Below are positions 1 through 7,047 of a stretch of DNA of 57,658 nucleotides, piece after piece (within the stretch, counting starts at the first letter, position 1; each line of letters opens with the position of its first letter). The DNA is from an uncultured Spirochaetaceae bacterium (GTDB taxonomy: Bacteria; Spirochaetota; Spirochaetia; Sphaerochaetales; Sphaerochaetaceae): the NCBI GenBank assembly GCA_944389975.1, contig CALXOH010000049.1, forward strand, positions 1 to 57,658. Reading direction: 5' to 3'. Position numbers and translations under genes: made by a program. The notes beneath the pieces were generated by a model. It did no database searches. It worked only from the letters and a program-made list of their open reading frames with translations, and had not been told where the DNA came from.

Positions 1-151
1 CCTGTCATCGCCTTTTAACCGCATACCGCAGAGCAGTGGACTGGAACGACATCCACTGGTGCCTGTGTCATTCGCCGGCAACGTGGTTCACGGCCGAAGC
101 CGTTCACCGGGGCTGATCTCGCAAGGCATACAAGCCTACGGGTTTATCCCG
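1..151. other. Left-edge region, no recognisable gene
   Basis: No gene can be supported here. One plus-strand frame stays open from base 2 to the TGA at 161-163 (53 codons), but it has no start inside the window and no family resemblance that I recognise. A hairpin occupies 131-162: CAAGC pairs with GCTTG and ACGGG with CCCGT around the loop TTTAT, with a small internal loop. It overlaps the radC stop codon and lacks a T-run, so it is only a weak terminator candidate. Confidence 0.3.
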
Positions 152-886
152 TCAGGTGCTTGACATCAGCTCATGCTCAAGGAATGAGTAGTACTTCTCG
201 TCCGTGAATACCAGGTGATCTATGAGTTTGATGCCCAGAATATCTCCGGCATTCTTTATCCGTTTTGTGATCGCAACATCCTCATCCGACGGATCGATGC
301 ACCCCGACGGGTGGTTGTGTGCGATGGCAATTGCAGTTGCGCGGAGTGCAATCGGATTGGAAAACACTTCCCTTGGATGTACTATCGTCATGTTCACAAG
401 CCCTATCGTACTCACTTCAACGCTCAAAACTTCGTGTGCGCCGTTCAGTGCAATAACGATAAGGTGTTCTTGACTGCGGGATGAGTAGTGCCTCACTTCC
501 GTAAATATATCCTCGGGGCATCTTATTCCCCTTCGCCTTGTAAGGGGCCTCCTCCGCCCAAGCTCTACCGCAGAAACCACCACCGACGCCTTTGACAGTC
601 CCATGCCGGCGATTCCCATCAACTCAGATACCGACGGCTCCCGCTTTTTATCCAATATCTCGAGAACATCATCTGCAATTTCCTCGATATGCCTTCCCTT
701 CGTCCCGGACTGGATCAAAAGCATCACGAGTTCCTTGTCAGTCAACTTCCCTACTCCGTATCGGAGCAACTTCTCCCTTGGCTCATCATCGAACAAATTC
801 AACTCTTCCATATTTGGAAAAGAGCAAAAAGTTCCGGCTTTGTCCAAATCGGGTTTGCCAATTTCCATTTCCACTACTATTCTCAT
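152..886 (-). CDS. RadC family JAB/MPN-domain protein
   Basis: RadC-type protein: an N-terminal helix-hairpin-helix-like region (about residues 30-115, containing REKLL and GIAGMG) followed by a JAB/JAMM metalloprotease-like domain. The JAMM residues are all present: E173 in HPREVF, H190 and H192 in HNHPSG, and D203. The fold and motif are those of zinc isopeptidases, but the cellular role of RadC remains unsettled; the old DNA-repair label is doubtful. The start is uncertain: ATG codons at 886, 868 and 811 are all in frame and none has a clear ribosome-binding site. The 811 start would begin just before the conserved REKLL region and would leave room for the promoter of the divergent dehydrogenase gene, whose ribosome-binding site otherwise abuts this one. 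Confidence 0.9.
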   Translation of the reverse strand: MRIVVEMEIGKPDLDKAGTFCSFPNMEELNLFDDEPREKLLRYGVGKLTDKELVMLLIQSGTKGRHIEEIADDVLEILDKKREPSVSELMGIAGMGLSKASVVVSAVELGRRRPLTRRRGIRCPEDIFTEVRHYSSRSQEHLIVIALNGAHEVLSVEVSTIGLVNMTIVHPREVFSNPIALRATAIAIAHNHPSGCIDPSDEDVAITKRIKNAGDILGIKLIDHLVFTDEKYYSFLEHELMSST

Positions 887-904
887 TCAAGGAGGATACT
901 CAAA

Positions 905-2053
905 GTGTCATACAGGTTCATGCTCAACGAGACCAGCTATCATGGCTCAGGAGCGATAAAGGAAATTGCCACGGAAGCAAAGGCAAGGGGATTCAAGAAA
1001 GGTTTTGTTTGTTCAGACCCTGATCTGGTGAAGTTCGGTGTCACAAAGAAAGTTACGAAAGTGCTTGAGGAAAACGGCCTCGATTACACGCTCTATTCGG
1101 ACATCAAGGCAAATCCTACGATCGAGAACGTACAGCACGGGGTACAGGCGTTCAAGGACGCAAAAGCCGACTACATCGTCGCAATCGGCGGCGGCTCATC
1201 GATGGATACTGCAAAAGCGATCGGAATCATAATCGCAAACCCGGAGTTCGAGGACGTAAGGTCGCTTGAGGGTACTGCTCCGACGAAAAATCCATGCATT
1301 CCTATAATTGCCGTCCCGACCACAGCTGGAACGGCAGCAGAAGTAACGATCAACTACGTCATCACGGACACCGAAAGGAAGAGGAAGTTCGTATGCGTCG
1401 ATCCGCACGACATGCCTGTTGTGGCAGTTGTAGATCCTGACATGATGGCAACGATGCCCAAGGGGCTTTGTGCAGCAACCGGAATGGATGCACTTACACA
1501 CGCAATCGAAGGCTATACTACAAAAGGTGCATGGGAGATGTCTGATATGTTCCATCTCAAGGCGATCGAGATAATCGCAAGAAGCCTCCGCGCATCCGTC
1601 GGCGGGGATGCAAAGGGACGCGAGGATATGGCACTCGGCCAGTACATCGCAGGAATGGGATTTTCCAATGTAGGACTTGGAATTGCACACTCGATGGCAC
1701 ATACCCTCGGCGCAGTATACGACACGCCGCACGGAGTTGCATGCGCGATGATGCTCCCTATCGTCATGGAATTCAATCAGGAGGCAACCGGAGAGAAGTA
1801 CAGGGAGATTGCAAGGGCGATGGGCGTCAAGAACGTCGACTCGATGAGCCGGGAAGAGTACAGGAAAGCAGCAATAGAAGCTGTCAAGGCTCTCAGCAAG
1901 GACGTAGGAATCCCGGAGAAGCTCGATGCGATCAAAGAAGAGGATCTCGACTTCCTCGCAAAGAGTGCAAAAGCGGATGCATGCGCACCTGGAAATCCGA
2001 AAGATGCTGATATCGATGATTTCAAAGCACTTTTCAGGAAAATCATGAAATGA
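905..2053 (+). CDS. Iron-containing alcohol dehydrogenase (FucO-like)
   Basis: A 382-aa group III, Fe-dependent alcohol dehydrogenase that interconverts an alcohol or diol and its aldehyde with NAD(H); cytosolic and fermentative. Visible are the NAD-binding GGGSSMD motif, VPTTAGTAAE, and the metal-site histidines in GMDALTHAIEGY (H199), GIAHSMAHTLG and YDTPHG. The length matches lactaldehyde reductase FucO and related 1,2-propanediol or butanol dehydrogenases; the exact substrate cannot be read. I chose the GTG start at 905 because AAGGAGG lies at 889-895, 9 nt upstream. The open frame extends to 689, but that extension is antisense to radC and has no family similarity. A terminator follows directly. 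Confidence 0.93.
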   Translation: MSYRFMLNETSYHGSGAIKEIATEAKARGFKKGFVCSDPDLVKFGVTKKVTKVLEENGLDYTLYSDIKANPTIENVQHGVQAFKDAKADYIVAIGGGSSMDTAKAIGIIIANPEFEDVRSLEGTAPTKNPCIPIIAVPTTAGTAAEVTINYVITDTERKRKFVCVDPHDMPVVAVVDPDMMATMPKGLCAATGMDALTHAIEGYTTKGAWEMSDMFHLKAIEIIARSLRASVGGDAKGREDMALGQYIAGMGFSNVGLGIAHSMAHTLGAVYDTPHGVACAMMLPIVMEFNQEATGEKYREIARAMGVKNVDSMSREEYRKAAIEAVKALSKDVGIPEKLDAIKEEDLDFLAKSAKADACAPGNPKDADIDDFKALFRKIMK

Positions 2054-2059
2054 TCATAG

Positions 2060-2090
2060 AGGGCTGGGAAACCGGCCCTTTCTTCATCTT
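2060..2090. terminator. Terminator between convergent adh and hisIE
   Basis: Stem AGGGCTGG / CCGGCCCT (2060-2067 and 2071-2078, one T-G wobble, GAA-type loop) followed by TTTCTTCATCTT on the plus strand. It lies between two convergent genes and overlaps the last codons of hisIE. Confidence 0.7.
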
Positions 2091-2692
2091 GAGTGGCGGG
2101 CCTTGAGCACATCCACGACTTCAGAGAGGGATGTGTCTTTTTCAGATAGCAACACAAGGAAGTGATAAACCAAGTCCGCAGCTTCCCCTAGGAAGAGGTC
2201 CTTGTCCTCGTCCTTGCTTGCGATCACCAACTCTACAGCCTCTTCCCCCACTTTCTGTGCAATCTTGTTGAGCCCCCTTGAGAAGAGGTGGTTCGTGTAA
2301 CTTCCCTCGGCAGGGTTGTCACGCCTGTCCTTGATCACAGATTCAAGGTAGAAAAGGAATTCAGGGGATGAGATTTCCGCAGGTTCGTTATCCTCTCCGA
2401 AACACGTATCGCTTCCGGTATGGCATACGGGGCCGGACGGGATTGCCTTCACAAGCAGGGTATCGCCATCGCAATCTGCAAGGATCTCCCTCAATTGCAA
2501 GAAATTTCCGCTCGTCTCCCCTTTAGTCCAAATCCGTTTACGGCTTCGGGACCAGAATGTCACAAGACGCCTGTCGAGAGTGAGCCTGTAGGCCTCCTCG
2601 TTCATGTAGCCAAGCATCAAAACCTTCCCCGTAACTGCATCCTGAACTACTGCAGGAACCAATCCATCACCTTTGGAAAAATCTATCGTCAT
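2084..2692 (-). CDS. HisIE: phosphoribosyl-AMP cyclohydrolase / phosphoribosyl-ATP pyrophosphatase
   Basis: Bifunctional enzyme for the second and third steps of histidine biosynthesis: PR-ATP to PR-AMP (HisE), then ring opening to ProFAR (HisI). The HisI half (residues 1-105) has WSRSR and WTKGETSGN (47-63), the metal-binding DCDGD (73-77) and the zinc cysteines C90 and C97. The HisE half (about 112-202) has the helical NTP-pyrophosphatase pattern with KVGEEAVE. At 202 aa it matches the usual fused form. No other his gene is present in the window, so it appears here as an isolated gene; the rest of the pathway must be elsewhere if it exists. Confidence 0.95.
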   Translation of the reverse strand: MTIDFSKGDGLVPAVVQDAVTGKVLMLGYMNEEAYRLTLDRRLVTFWSRSRKRIWTKGETSGNFLQLREILADCDGDTLLVKAIPSGPVCHTGSDTCFGEDNEPAEISSPEFLFYLESVIKDRRDNPAEGSYTNHLFSRGLNKIAQKVGEEAVELVIASKDEDKDLFLGEAADLVYHFLVLLSEKDTSLSEVVDVLKARHSR

Positions 2693-2756
2693 ATACTCCC
2701 CGGATATTTCAAGGTAAAGAAATTAAAATGATTTTCTCACCTATGCCATGTCTGTG

Positions 2757-3311
2757 TCAAATGGTGATGTCCCTGTCACCCGGGTGGTACATGTACCATA
2801 CGCGGGTCAATCCTACCGTTCCAGCTGCAATAAGACAGATCGCGGAAATCGAAAAAACAATCGTTCCCACGAAGTGCGGGAAAAGGAATATGATCAGGCA
2901 GAGGATGAAGTGGACTATAACCGAGACGCTCACATCCTCCCTTATCCCCATCTCCTTCATCCTCAATTCGGTCACAAGGTCGGAAAGCGCTGTGATAAAG
3001 AACGCAAATGATATCAGATAGACGAAGATACTAAGCCCACGCGAGTTCCTGCCGAGGACGAAGAAAACCACCAGTATGGAGATGATGCACACCACGATAT
3101 CCTTGGAGTACGATATTCTGAATATCCCCTTCAGGTTCTCCCTTTTGTTGAGCTTGTACATCTGGAAGATGTTCATGACTGCCATCACCAAGAGGTAGAA
3201 AGCGAATATTATCACGAATATCGAGGCAACCTGATCAGGAAACAGCAATAGTATTATTCCCGTCAGAAGCATCAGAAGCGATGGCAATATCAGGAAAACG
3301 AGGTTCTTCAT
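2757..3311 (-). CDS. Six-helix membrane protein, HdeD/DUF308-like
   Basis: A 184-aa integral membrane protein with six evenly spaced hydrophobic helices in three hairpin pairs (about residues 3-22, 27-48, 70-85, 93-112, 129-148, 150-170). Size and pattern resemble the HdeD/DUF308 family, whose enterobacterial member is linked to acid stress; no catalytic motif is visible. The family call rests on pattern rather than signature residues. It is divergent from the HAD phosphatase gene, with about 30 nt between the starts. Confidence 0.55.
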   Translation of the reverse strand: MKNLVFLILPSLLMLLTGIILLLFPDQVASIFVIIFAFYLLVMAVMNIFQMYKLNKRENLKGIFRISYSKDIVVCIISILVVFFVLGRNSRGLSIFVYLISFAFFITALSDLVTELRMKEMGIREDVSVSVIVHFILCLIIFLFPHFVGTIVFSISAICLIAAGTVGLTRVWYMYHPGDRDITI

Positions 3312-3341
3312 CTTATCATCTCCATTTACTATTATTGTAGC

Positions 3342-4040
3342 ATGATATTTCTTCTTTTCGATCTGGATGGAACGATTTTGGATTTCAAGAAAGGCGAGGA
3401 AAACAGCCTGAGGAAGTCACTCAGAAAATTCAACATAAGCGCGGATGACGGAATCTGTACGCTCTATTCGGCAGTGAACGACAGCCTATGGAAGGAATAC
3501 GAGAAAGGCACGACCAGCCAGGATGAGATCAAAGCAAGGCGCTTCGAGATATTCCTGAGGAAAATCGGAAGAAACGATGTGGACTATGCAAAGCTCGCAA
3601 AGCTTTATCAAGAAAACCTTTCAAATGAAGCGATCCTGATCCCGGGCGCGATCGAAACCCTCGGGAGGGTGAAAGGGAAGAAAGGTATCTCATCGTTCAT
3701 CATCACGAACGGCACACCCTCGGTACAGCGCTCAAGGATCGAGAAAGCGGACATAGGAAAGTACTTTGACGATGTGTTCATCTCCCGGGAGATAGGTTTC
3801 CAAAAGCCCGATGTGAGGTTCTTTGACTACGTTCTTGAAAAGATAAAAGGAGTCAGGGAGAAATCAATCGTCATCGGAGACAGCGAGACAAGCGACATCA
3901 AGGGTGCAGTAAACGCAGGGATGAGATCGATCTACATAGGAAAAGAACGCTCGAGACTTGCAACCTGGAGTGTTGAAAGGATTGCCGAATCAATTCCCAT
4001 CATTGATGACATCGCTGAGGACGACCTCGAAAACAAGTAG
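3342..4040 (+). CDS. HAD-superfamily nucleotidase, YjjG-like
   Basis: Haloacid-dehalogenase hydrolase of 232 aa. Motif I is DLDGT (D7 nucleophile, D9 acid/base), motif II ITNGT, motif III lysine in FQKPD, and motif IV GDSETSD. A helical C1 cap lies between motifs I and II. The N-terminal FDLDGTILDF and the QKPD...GDS spacing resemble the pyrimidine 5'-nucleotidase YjjG, which hydrolyses non-canonical dUMP/dTMP-type nucleotides, but phosphoglycolate phosphatase-like roles are possible. The gene runs into the convergent FKBP gene with a 51-nt tail overlap. Confidence 0.8.
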   Translation: MIFLLFDLDGTILDFKKGEENSLRKSLRKFNISADDGICTLYSAVNDSLWKEYEKGTTSQDEIKARRFEIFLRKIGRNDVDYAKLAKLYQENLSNEAILIPGAIETLGRVKGKKGISSFIITNGTPSVQRSRIEKADIGKYFDDVFISREIGFQKPDVRFFDYVLEKIKGVREKSIVIGDSETSDIKGAVNAGMRSIYIGKERSRLATWSVERIAESIPIIDDIAEDDLENK

Positions 4041-4739
4041 CTCGTTCGGTCCCACGTCCCCTTTGCCCTCTTCGCCGTAGCCAAGCTCCGGGGGAATCCA
4101 GAAGCGGTACGAATCCCCCTCTTCCATCACCAAAATGGCTTCCCTGAACCCTTCTACAAGAGATGAGAGAGGAAGCCTTGTCGCGCCTCCCCTGTCGTAG
4201 GAAGCATCTGCAAGGCGTCCGTCCGAGAGCGTGACCTGGTAGTCTATGACCACGTCATCCCCTTCAGATGGCTTTACCCCGCTTCCACTCTTATCCAACA
4301 CTTCGTACTCTATTCCGCTTTCGAGCGTGACTACCCCGCTTCTTTTTCCGTTTATCTCAAGGAAGGCTTCCGCATTCTCCTTGTTCAATTTCGAAAGGCT
4401 CTCGCGCTTGGTTTCAGCGATCACGATCCGACGCATCTGGTACTCTGCGAGTATGTCATCGATCTCCTCTTCGTCGTAGAACGGGTCTCCGAAGTAGTCG
4501 AGCATTCCCTTTAAAAAATACTCTTCCCTTATATCGGGCTGTTCCTCGATCGTCGATGCGAAAAGATATCCGTATGCATAAGAGAACTTGTCCTCGATCC
4601 TCTCTGGTTTATCGAGGTCCATCAATGGTAGTCGCGATTCCCCTGCACCGCTTTTTTCATCGTTTGATGGGAAAAAGCACGAGGAAAGAACGATCAGAAG
4701 CAAAATCGGAAGTATGATACGGAAGGCTCTCACCCTCAT
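3990..4739 (-). CDS. FKBP-type peptidyl-prolyl isomerase lipoprotein
   Basis: A 249-aa exported proline isomerase. The signal peptide ends in a lipobox with C21 (VLSSC), so the mature protein should be lipid-anchored and face the periplasm. Residues about 45-125 form a helical FKBP_N/Mip-like dimerisation region. The C-terminal FKBP domain (about 145-245) has GDDVVIDYQ, the VEGFREAI stretch, WIPPELGYGEEG and a VFEVVL end strand. It is the last gene of the long minus-strand run; its ATG overlaps the fumarase beta stop by 4 nt. It probably assists folding of envelope proteins and has no obvious link to fumarase. Confidence 0.9.
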   Translation of the reverse strand: MRVRAFRIILPILLLIVLSSCFFPSNDEKSGAGESRLPLMDLDKPERIEDKFSYAYGYLFASTIEEQPDIREEYFLKGMLDYFGDPFYDEEEIDDILAEYQMRRIVIAETKRESLSKLNKENAEAFLEINGKRSGVVTLESGIEYEVLDKSGSGVKPSEGDDVVIDYQVTLSDGRLADASYDRGGATRLPLSSLVEGFREAILVMEEGDSYRFWIPPELGYGEEGKGDVGPNELLVFEVVLSDVINDGN

Positions 4740-5254
4740 AGCACCTCACCTTCGGAGTCGATTATGCATAGAGTCGGGAAATCCTCGACTTCGATCTTCA
4801 TCAACGCTTCAGGGCCCAGTGATGAGTATGCAACGACTTCAGCTTTCCTGATGCACGATGCATAGAGCGCGCCGCACCCCCCGATCGCCTGTAGGTAAAG
4901 CCCCTTGTGCTCCTTGATGGATGAGATGACGCTCCTGTCCCTCGGACCTTTTCCGATCATCAAGCGAAGCCCGTTTTCAATCAAAAGGGGAGAGAACGGA
5001 TCCATCCGTGCACTAGTAGTGGGGCCTGCTGCTCCGAACGGGAACGAACCTTTCTTCGGGGAAGGGCCCATGTAGTAGATGCCGTTCGATTCAAACTGGA
5101 AAGGTAAAGGTTGGGAGAACCGGATTGCATCATAAAGTCTCTTATGAACCATATCCCTCCCGACGTAAAGCACCCCGGAGAGTGTGACCTCATCACCCTT
5201 TCTTATCTCAAGAAGTTTCTTCTCTTCGTATGGAAGTTCAAGCGTCCTCTTCAT
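4736..5254 (-). CDS. Class I fumarate hydratase, beta subunit
   Basis: The 172-aa C-terminal half of two-subunit class I (Fe-S) fumarase/tartrate dehydratase, which hydrates fumarate to malate. It shows GDEVTLSGVLYVGRD, FGAAGPTTSARMD (the PTT substrate loop) and LMIGKGPR. It follows the alpha-subunit gene with a 17-nt overlap, a spacing that suggests coupled translation and a stoichiometric heteromer. L(+)-tartrate dehydratase cannot be excluded because the two enzymes are close homologues; fumarase is more likely as there is no tartrate gene nearby. Confidence 0.9.
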   Translation of the reverse strand: MKRTLELPYEEKKLLEIRKGDEVTLSGVLYVGRDMVHKRLYDAIRFSQPLPFQFESNGIYYMGPSPKKGSFPFGAAGPTTSARMDPFSPLLIENGLRLMIGKGPRDRSVISSIKEHKGLYLQAIGGCGALYASCIRKAEVVAYSSLGPEALMKIEVEDFPTLCIIDSEGEVL

Positions 5255-6080
5255 CGAATCCTCCCTTTACGACGACCTTCACGAACCTGTCCGCCCAGCA
5301 GTTTATGCTGACGGCAACGGGAAGGGCTGCAATATGCGTAGGCTCGTAGAGTACGGAGCACGAAAGCGCTGTGTGCGCACCACCGAGTCCCGAGGCGCCG
5401 ATCCTTAGTGCATTCACTTTCCCAAGTATCTCCTCTTCAAGCTCCTTGTATCTTTTGTCCTTCTTTCCTTCGTAGACAAGAGCTCTCTTGGAGAGAATGG
5501 CAGCTCTATCCATCGTTCCCCCTACGCCTATTCCCAGGAACATCGGAGGACAAGGCTTTCCCCCTGCGCTTCTTACGATGTCGATGACAGCATCGATCAC
5601 CCCATCCTTTCCATCAGTGGGCCTGATCATACGCACCCCGGAGCAGTTCTCACTGCCAAACCCCTTCAAAAGGAAAGTGAGCGTTATGTCGCTTCCATCC
5701 ACGAAGAAATAGTTGATCACCGGAGGAAGGTTTGTATTCGTATTCTTCCGATCAAACACCGGATCGGATACGACGCTTTCACGGAACGCGCCCTCCTTCA
5801 TCCCCTTCTTGATACCCTTTTCCAACGCTCCCGAGAGCGCTTTGTATGAAAACCTTGCATCCTTGCCGACTTCTACAAAGACGTAGAGCATCCCGGTGTC
5901 CTGGCAAAGGGGTAGTTCCTTCTCCCTTGCAAGGTTGATGTTTTCAACGATACATGAGAGTGCAAAGCGGGCGTAGCTGTTCTTTTCGCTTTTTGCAGCT
6001 TTCTTGATCAAATCCTCGACGTGTTCCGGGAGGAACATCGAAGCATCGACTATGGCAGATGCGATCGTATCTTCAAGCAT
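5238..6080 (-). CDS. Class I fumarate hydratase, alpha subunit ([4Fe-4S])
   Basis: The 280-aa catalytic Fe-S half of class I fumarase. Three cysteines at the expected places can ligate the cubane cluster: LPLCQDTG, ENCSGV and PCPPMFLGIGVGGT. I chose the ATG at 6080 because AAGGAG lies 9 nt upstream; the frame is open further upstream, but that part is antisense-like and runs inside the radical SAM gene. The start overlaps the radical SAM stop by 8 nt. Such oxygen-labile fumarases fit an anaerobic lifestyle. It pairs with the beta-subunit gene downstream. Confidence 0.93.
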   Translation of the reverse strand: MLEDTIASAIVDASMFLPEHVEDLIKKAAKSEKNSYARFALSCIVENINLAREKELPLCQDTGMLYVFVEVGKDARFSYKALSGALEKGIKKGMKEGAFRESVVSDPVFDRKNTNTNLPPVINYFFVDGSDITLTFLLKGFGSENCSGVRMIRPTDGKDGVIDAVIDIVRSAGGKPCPPMFLGIGVGGTMDRAAILSKRALVYEGKKDKRYKELEEEILGKVNALRIGASGLGGAHTALSCSVLYEPTHIAALPVAVSINCWADRFVKVVVKGGFDEEDA

Positions 6081-7047
6081 CGTACAAGTCTCCTTGGAAG
6101 CAATTCTCCTCCTCCATCCTCTTTTCAAGGTGTGAGAGGAATTTCGATTTGTCAGGGAAAGAACGTGGTGCGACCAGACGGTGCATCGGACTTTCCCCGA
6201 TGAGTCTACCGACAATAACTTTAGAGGAAAGATTGCGTAAAAACAATATCAAGGCATCGAGGTACTCCTCCTCATCGAGTACCTTGACCCTCCCTTTCCT
6301 GTACTCCTCTTCCATCCTGGTACCCAGAAGGATTTGCAAATTGTGGATCTTCACTGCATCGGATGAGAGGTCGCTCACAAGGCGCGAAGTTCTCACCCAA
6401 TCCTCCCTTCCCTCCCCGGGAAGGCCCAGGATCACATGTGTGGACACAAGGATTGAACGCTTTTTGAGCCTTTCGACAGCATCTACGTAAGAGTCCACCG
6501 AATGCCCCCTGTTGATCCTTTCAAGTGTACGGTCATTGGCACTTTGCAATCCCAACTCGACCCAGACATCCATCTTGTCTGATCTGTATGAGGCAAGGAG
6601 GTCTATCACATCATCGGGGAGTACATCGGGCCTTGTCGATACTATAAATTCATCGAACGGGCCGTACGAGAGCCCTTCGTCATATATCCTCTTGAGTTTT
6701 TCAAGGGGCGCATAAGTGTTCGTAAACGACTGGAAATAGAGCGAGAAGCCCTCGGCATTGTACCTTGATGAGAGAAACCCCCTGCCCTTTTCTATCTGAT
6801 CCTTTAACGAAAGGATCAAGGGAGCTCTCCCTGAAAGAGACTCCTCGACAGCACTTTTATGGGTAAATCCACCTTCCCCTTTCCTCTGGTAGACTGCAAC
6901 AGCCCCGGCCACGTCACAAAACGCACATCCGCCGCTCTTGTCCTTTTCCCTGTTCGGGCAAGAAAAGCCGCCGTCTACTCCGATTCTGAAGACTCTCTTT
7001 CCGAACCGGTTCTCAAGGTATGTCGAATAGCTGTACCACCTTCTCAT
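6073..7047 (-). CDS. Radical SAM protein, TIGR01212/YhcC family
   Basis: A 324-aa radical SAM enzyme. The cluster motif is the family variant with a long first spacer: a Cys in GGFSCPNRE, then GGCAFC. The remainder shows the TIM-barrel pattern, with GLQS, STHVILGLPGEGRED (SAM-binding region) and KIHNLQ, features shared with the Elp3-like YhcC/TIGR01212 proteins, whose substrate is unknown. Start chosen at 7047: its ATG overlaps the patatin stop (ATGA) and GGAG lies about 10 nt upstream; the longer open frame is only a reading into the patatin gene. It sits between the patatin and fumarase genes in the operon. Confidence 0.88.
   Translation of the reverse strand: MRRWYSYSTYLENRFGKRVFRIGVDGGFSCPNREKDKSGGCAFCDVAGAVAVYQRKGEGGFTHKSAVEESLSGRAPLILSLKDQIEKGRGFLSSRYNAEGFSLYFQSFTNTYAPLEKLKRIYDEGLSYGPFDEFIVSTRPDVLPDDVIDLLASYRSDKMDVWVELGLQSANDRTLERINRGHSVDSYVDAVERLKKRSILVSTHVILGLPGEGREDWVRTSRLVSDLSSDAVKIHNLQILLGTRMEEEYRKGRVKVLDEEEYLDALILFLRNLSSKVIVGRLIGESPMHRLVAPRSFPDKSKFLSHLEKRMEEENCFQGDLYDA

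Noticed and set aside
2-163. Plus-strand open frame of 53 codons at the left edge
   Set aside because: No start codon context, no family resemblance, and it runs into the radC 3' end; short open frames at edges are expected by chance.
215-484. Plus-strand open frames opposite radC
   Set aside because: Pure antisense shadows of a conserved gene; no ribosome-binding site.
1196-1732. 178-codon minus-strand frame inside the alcohol dehydrogenase gene
   Set aside because: The sense strand encodes an intact conserved enzyme; the antisense frame is Cys/His/Arg-rich without a signature.
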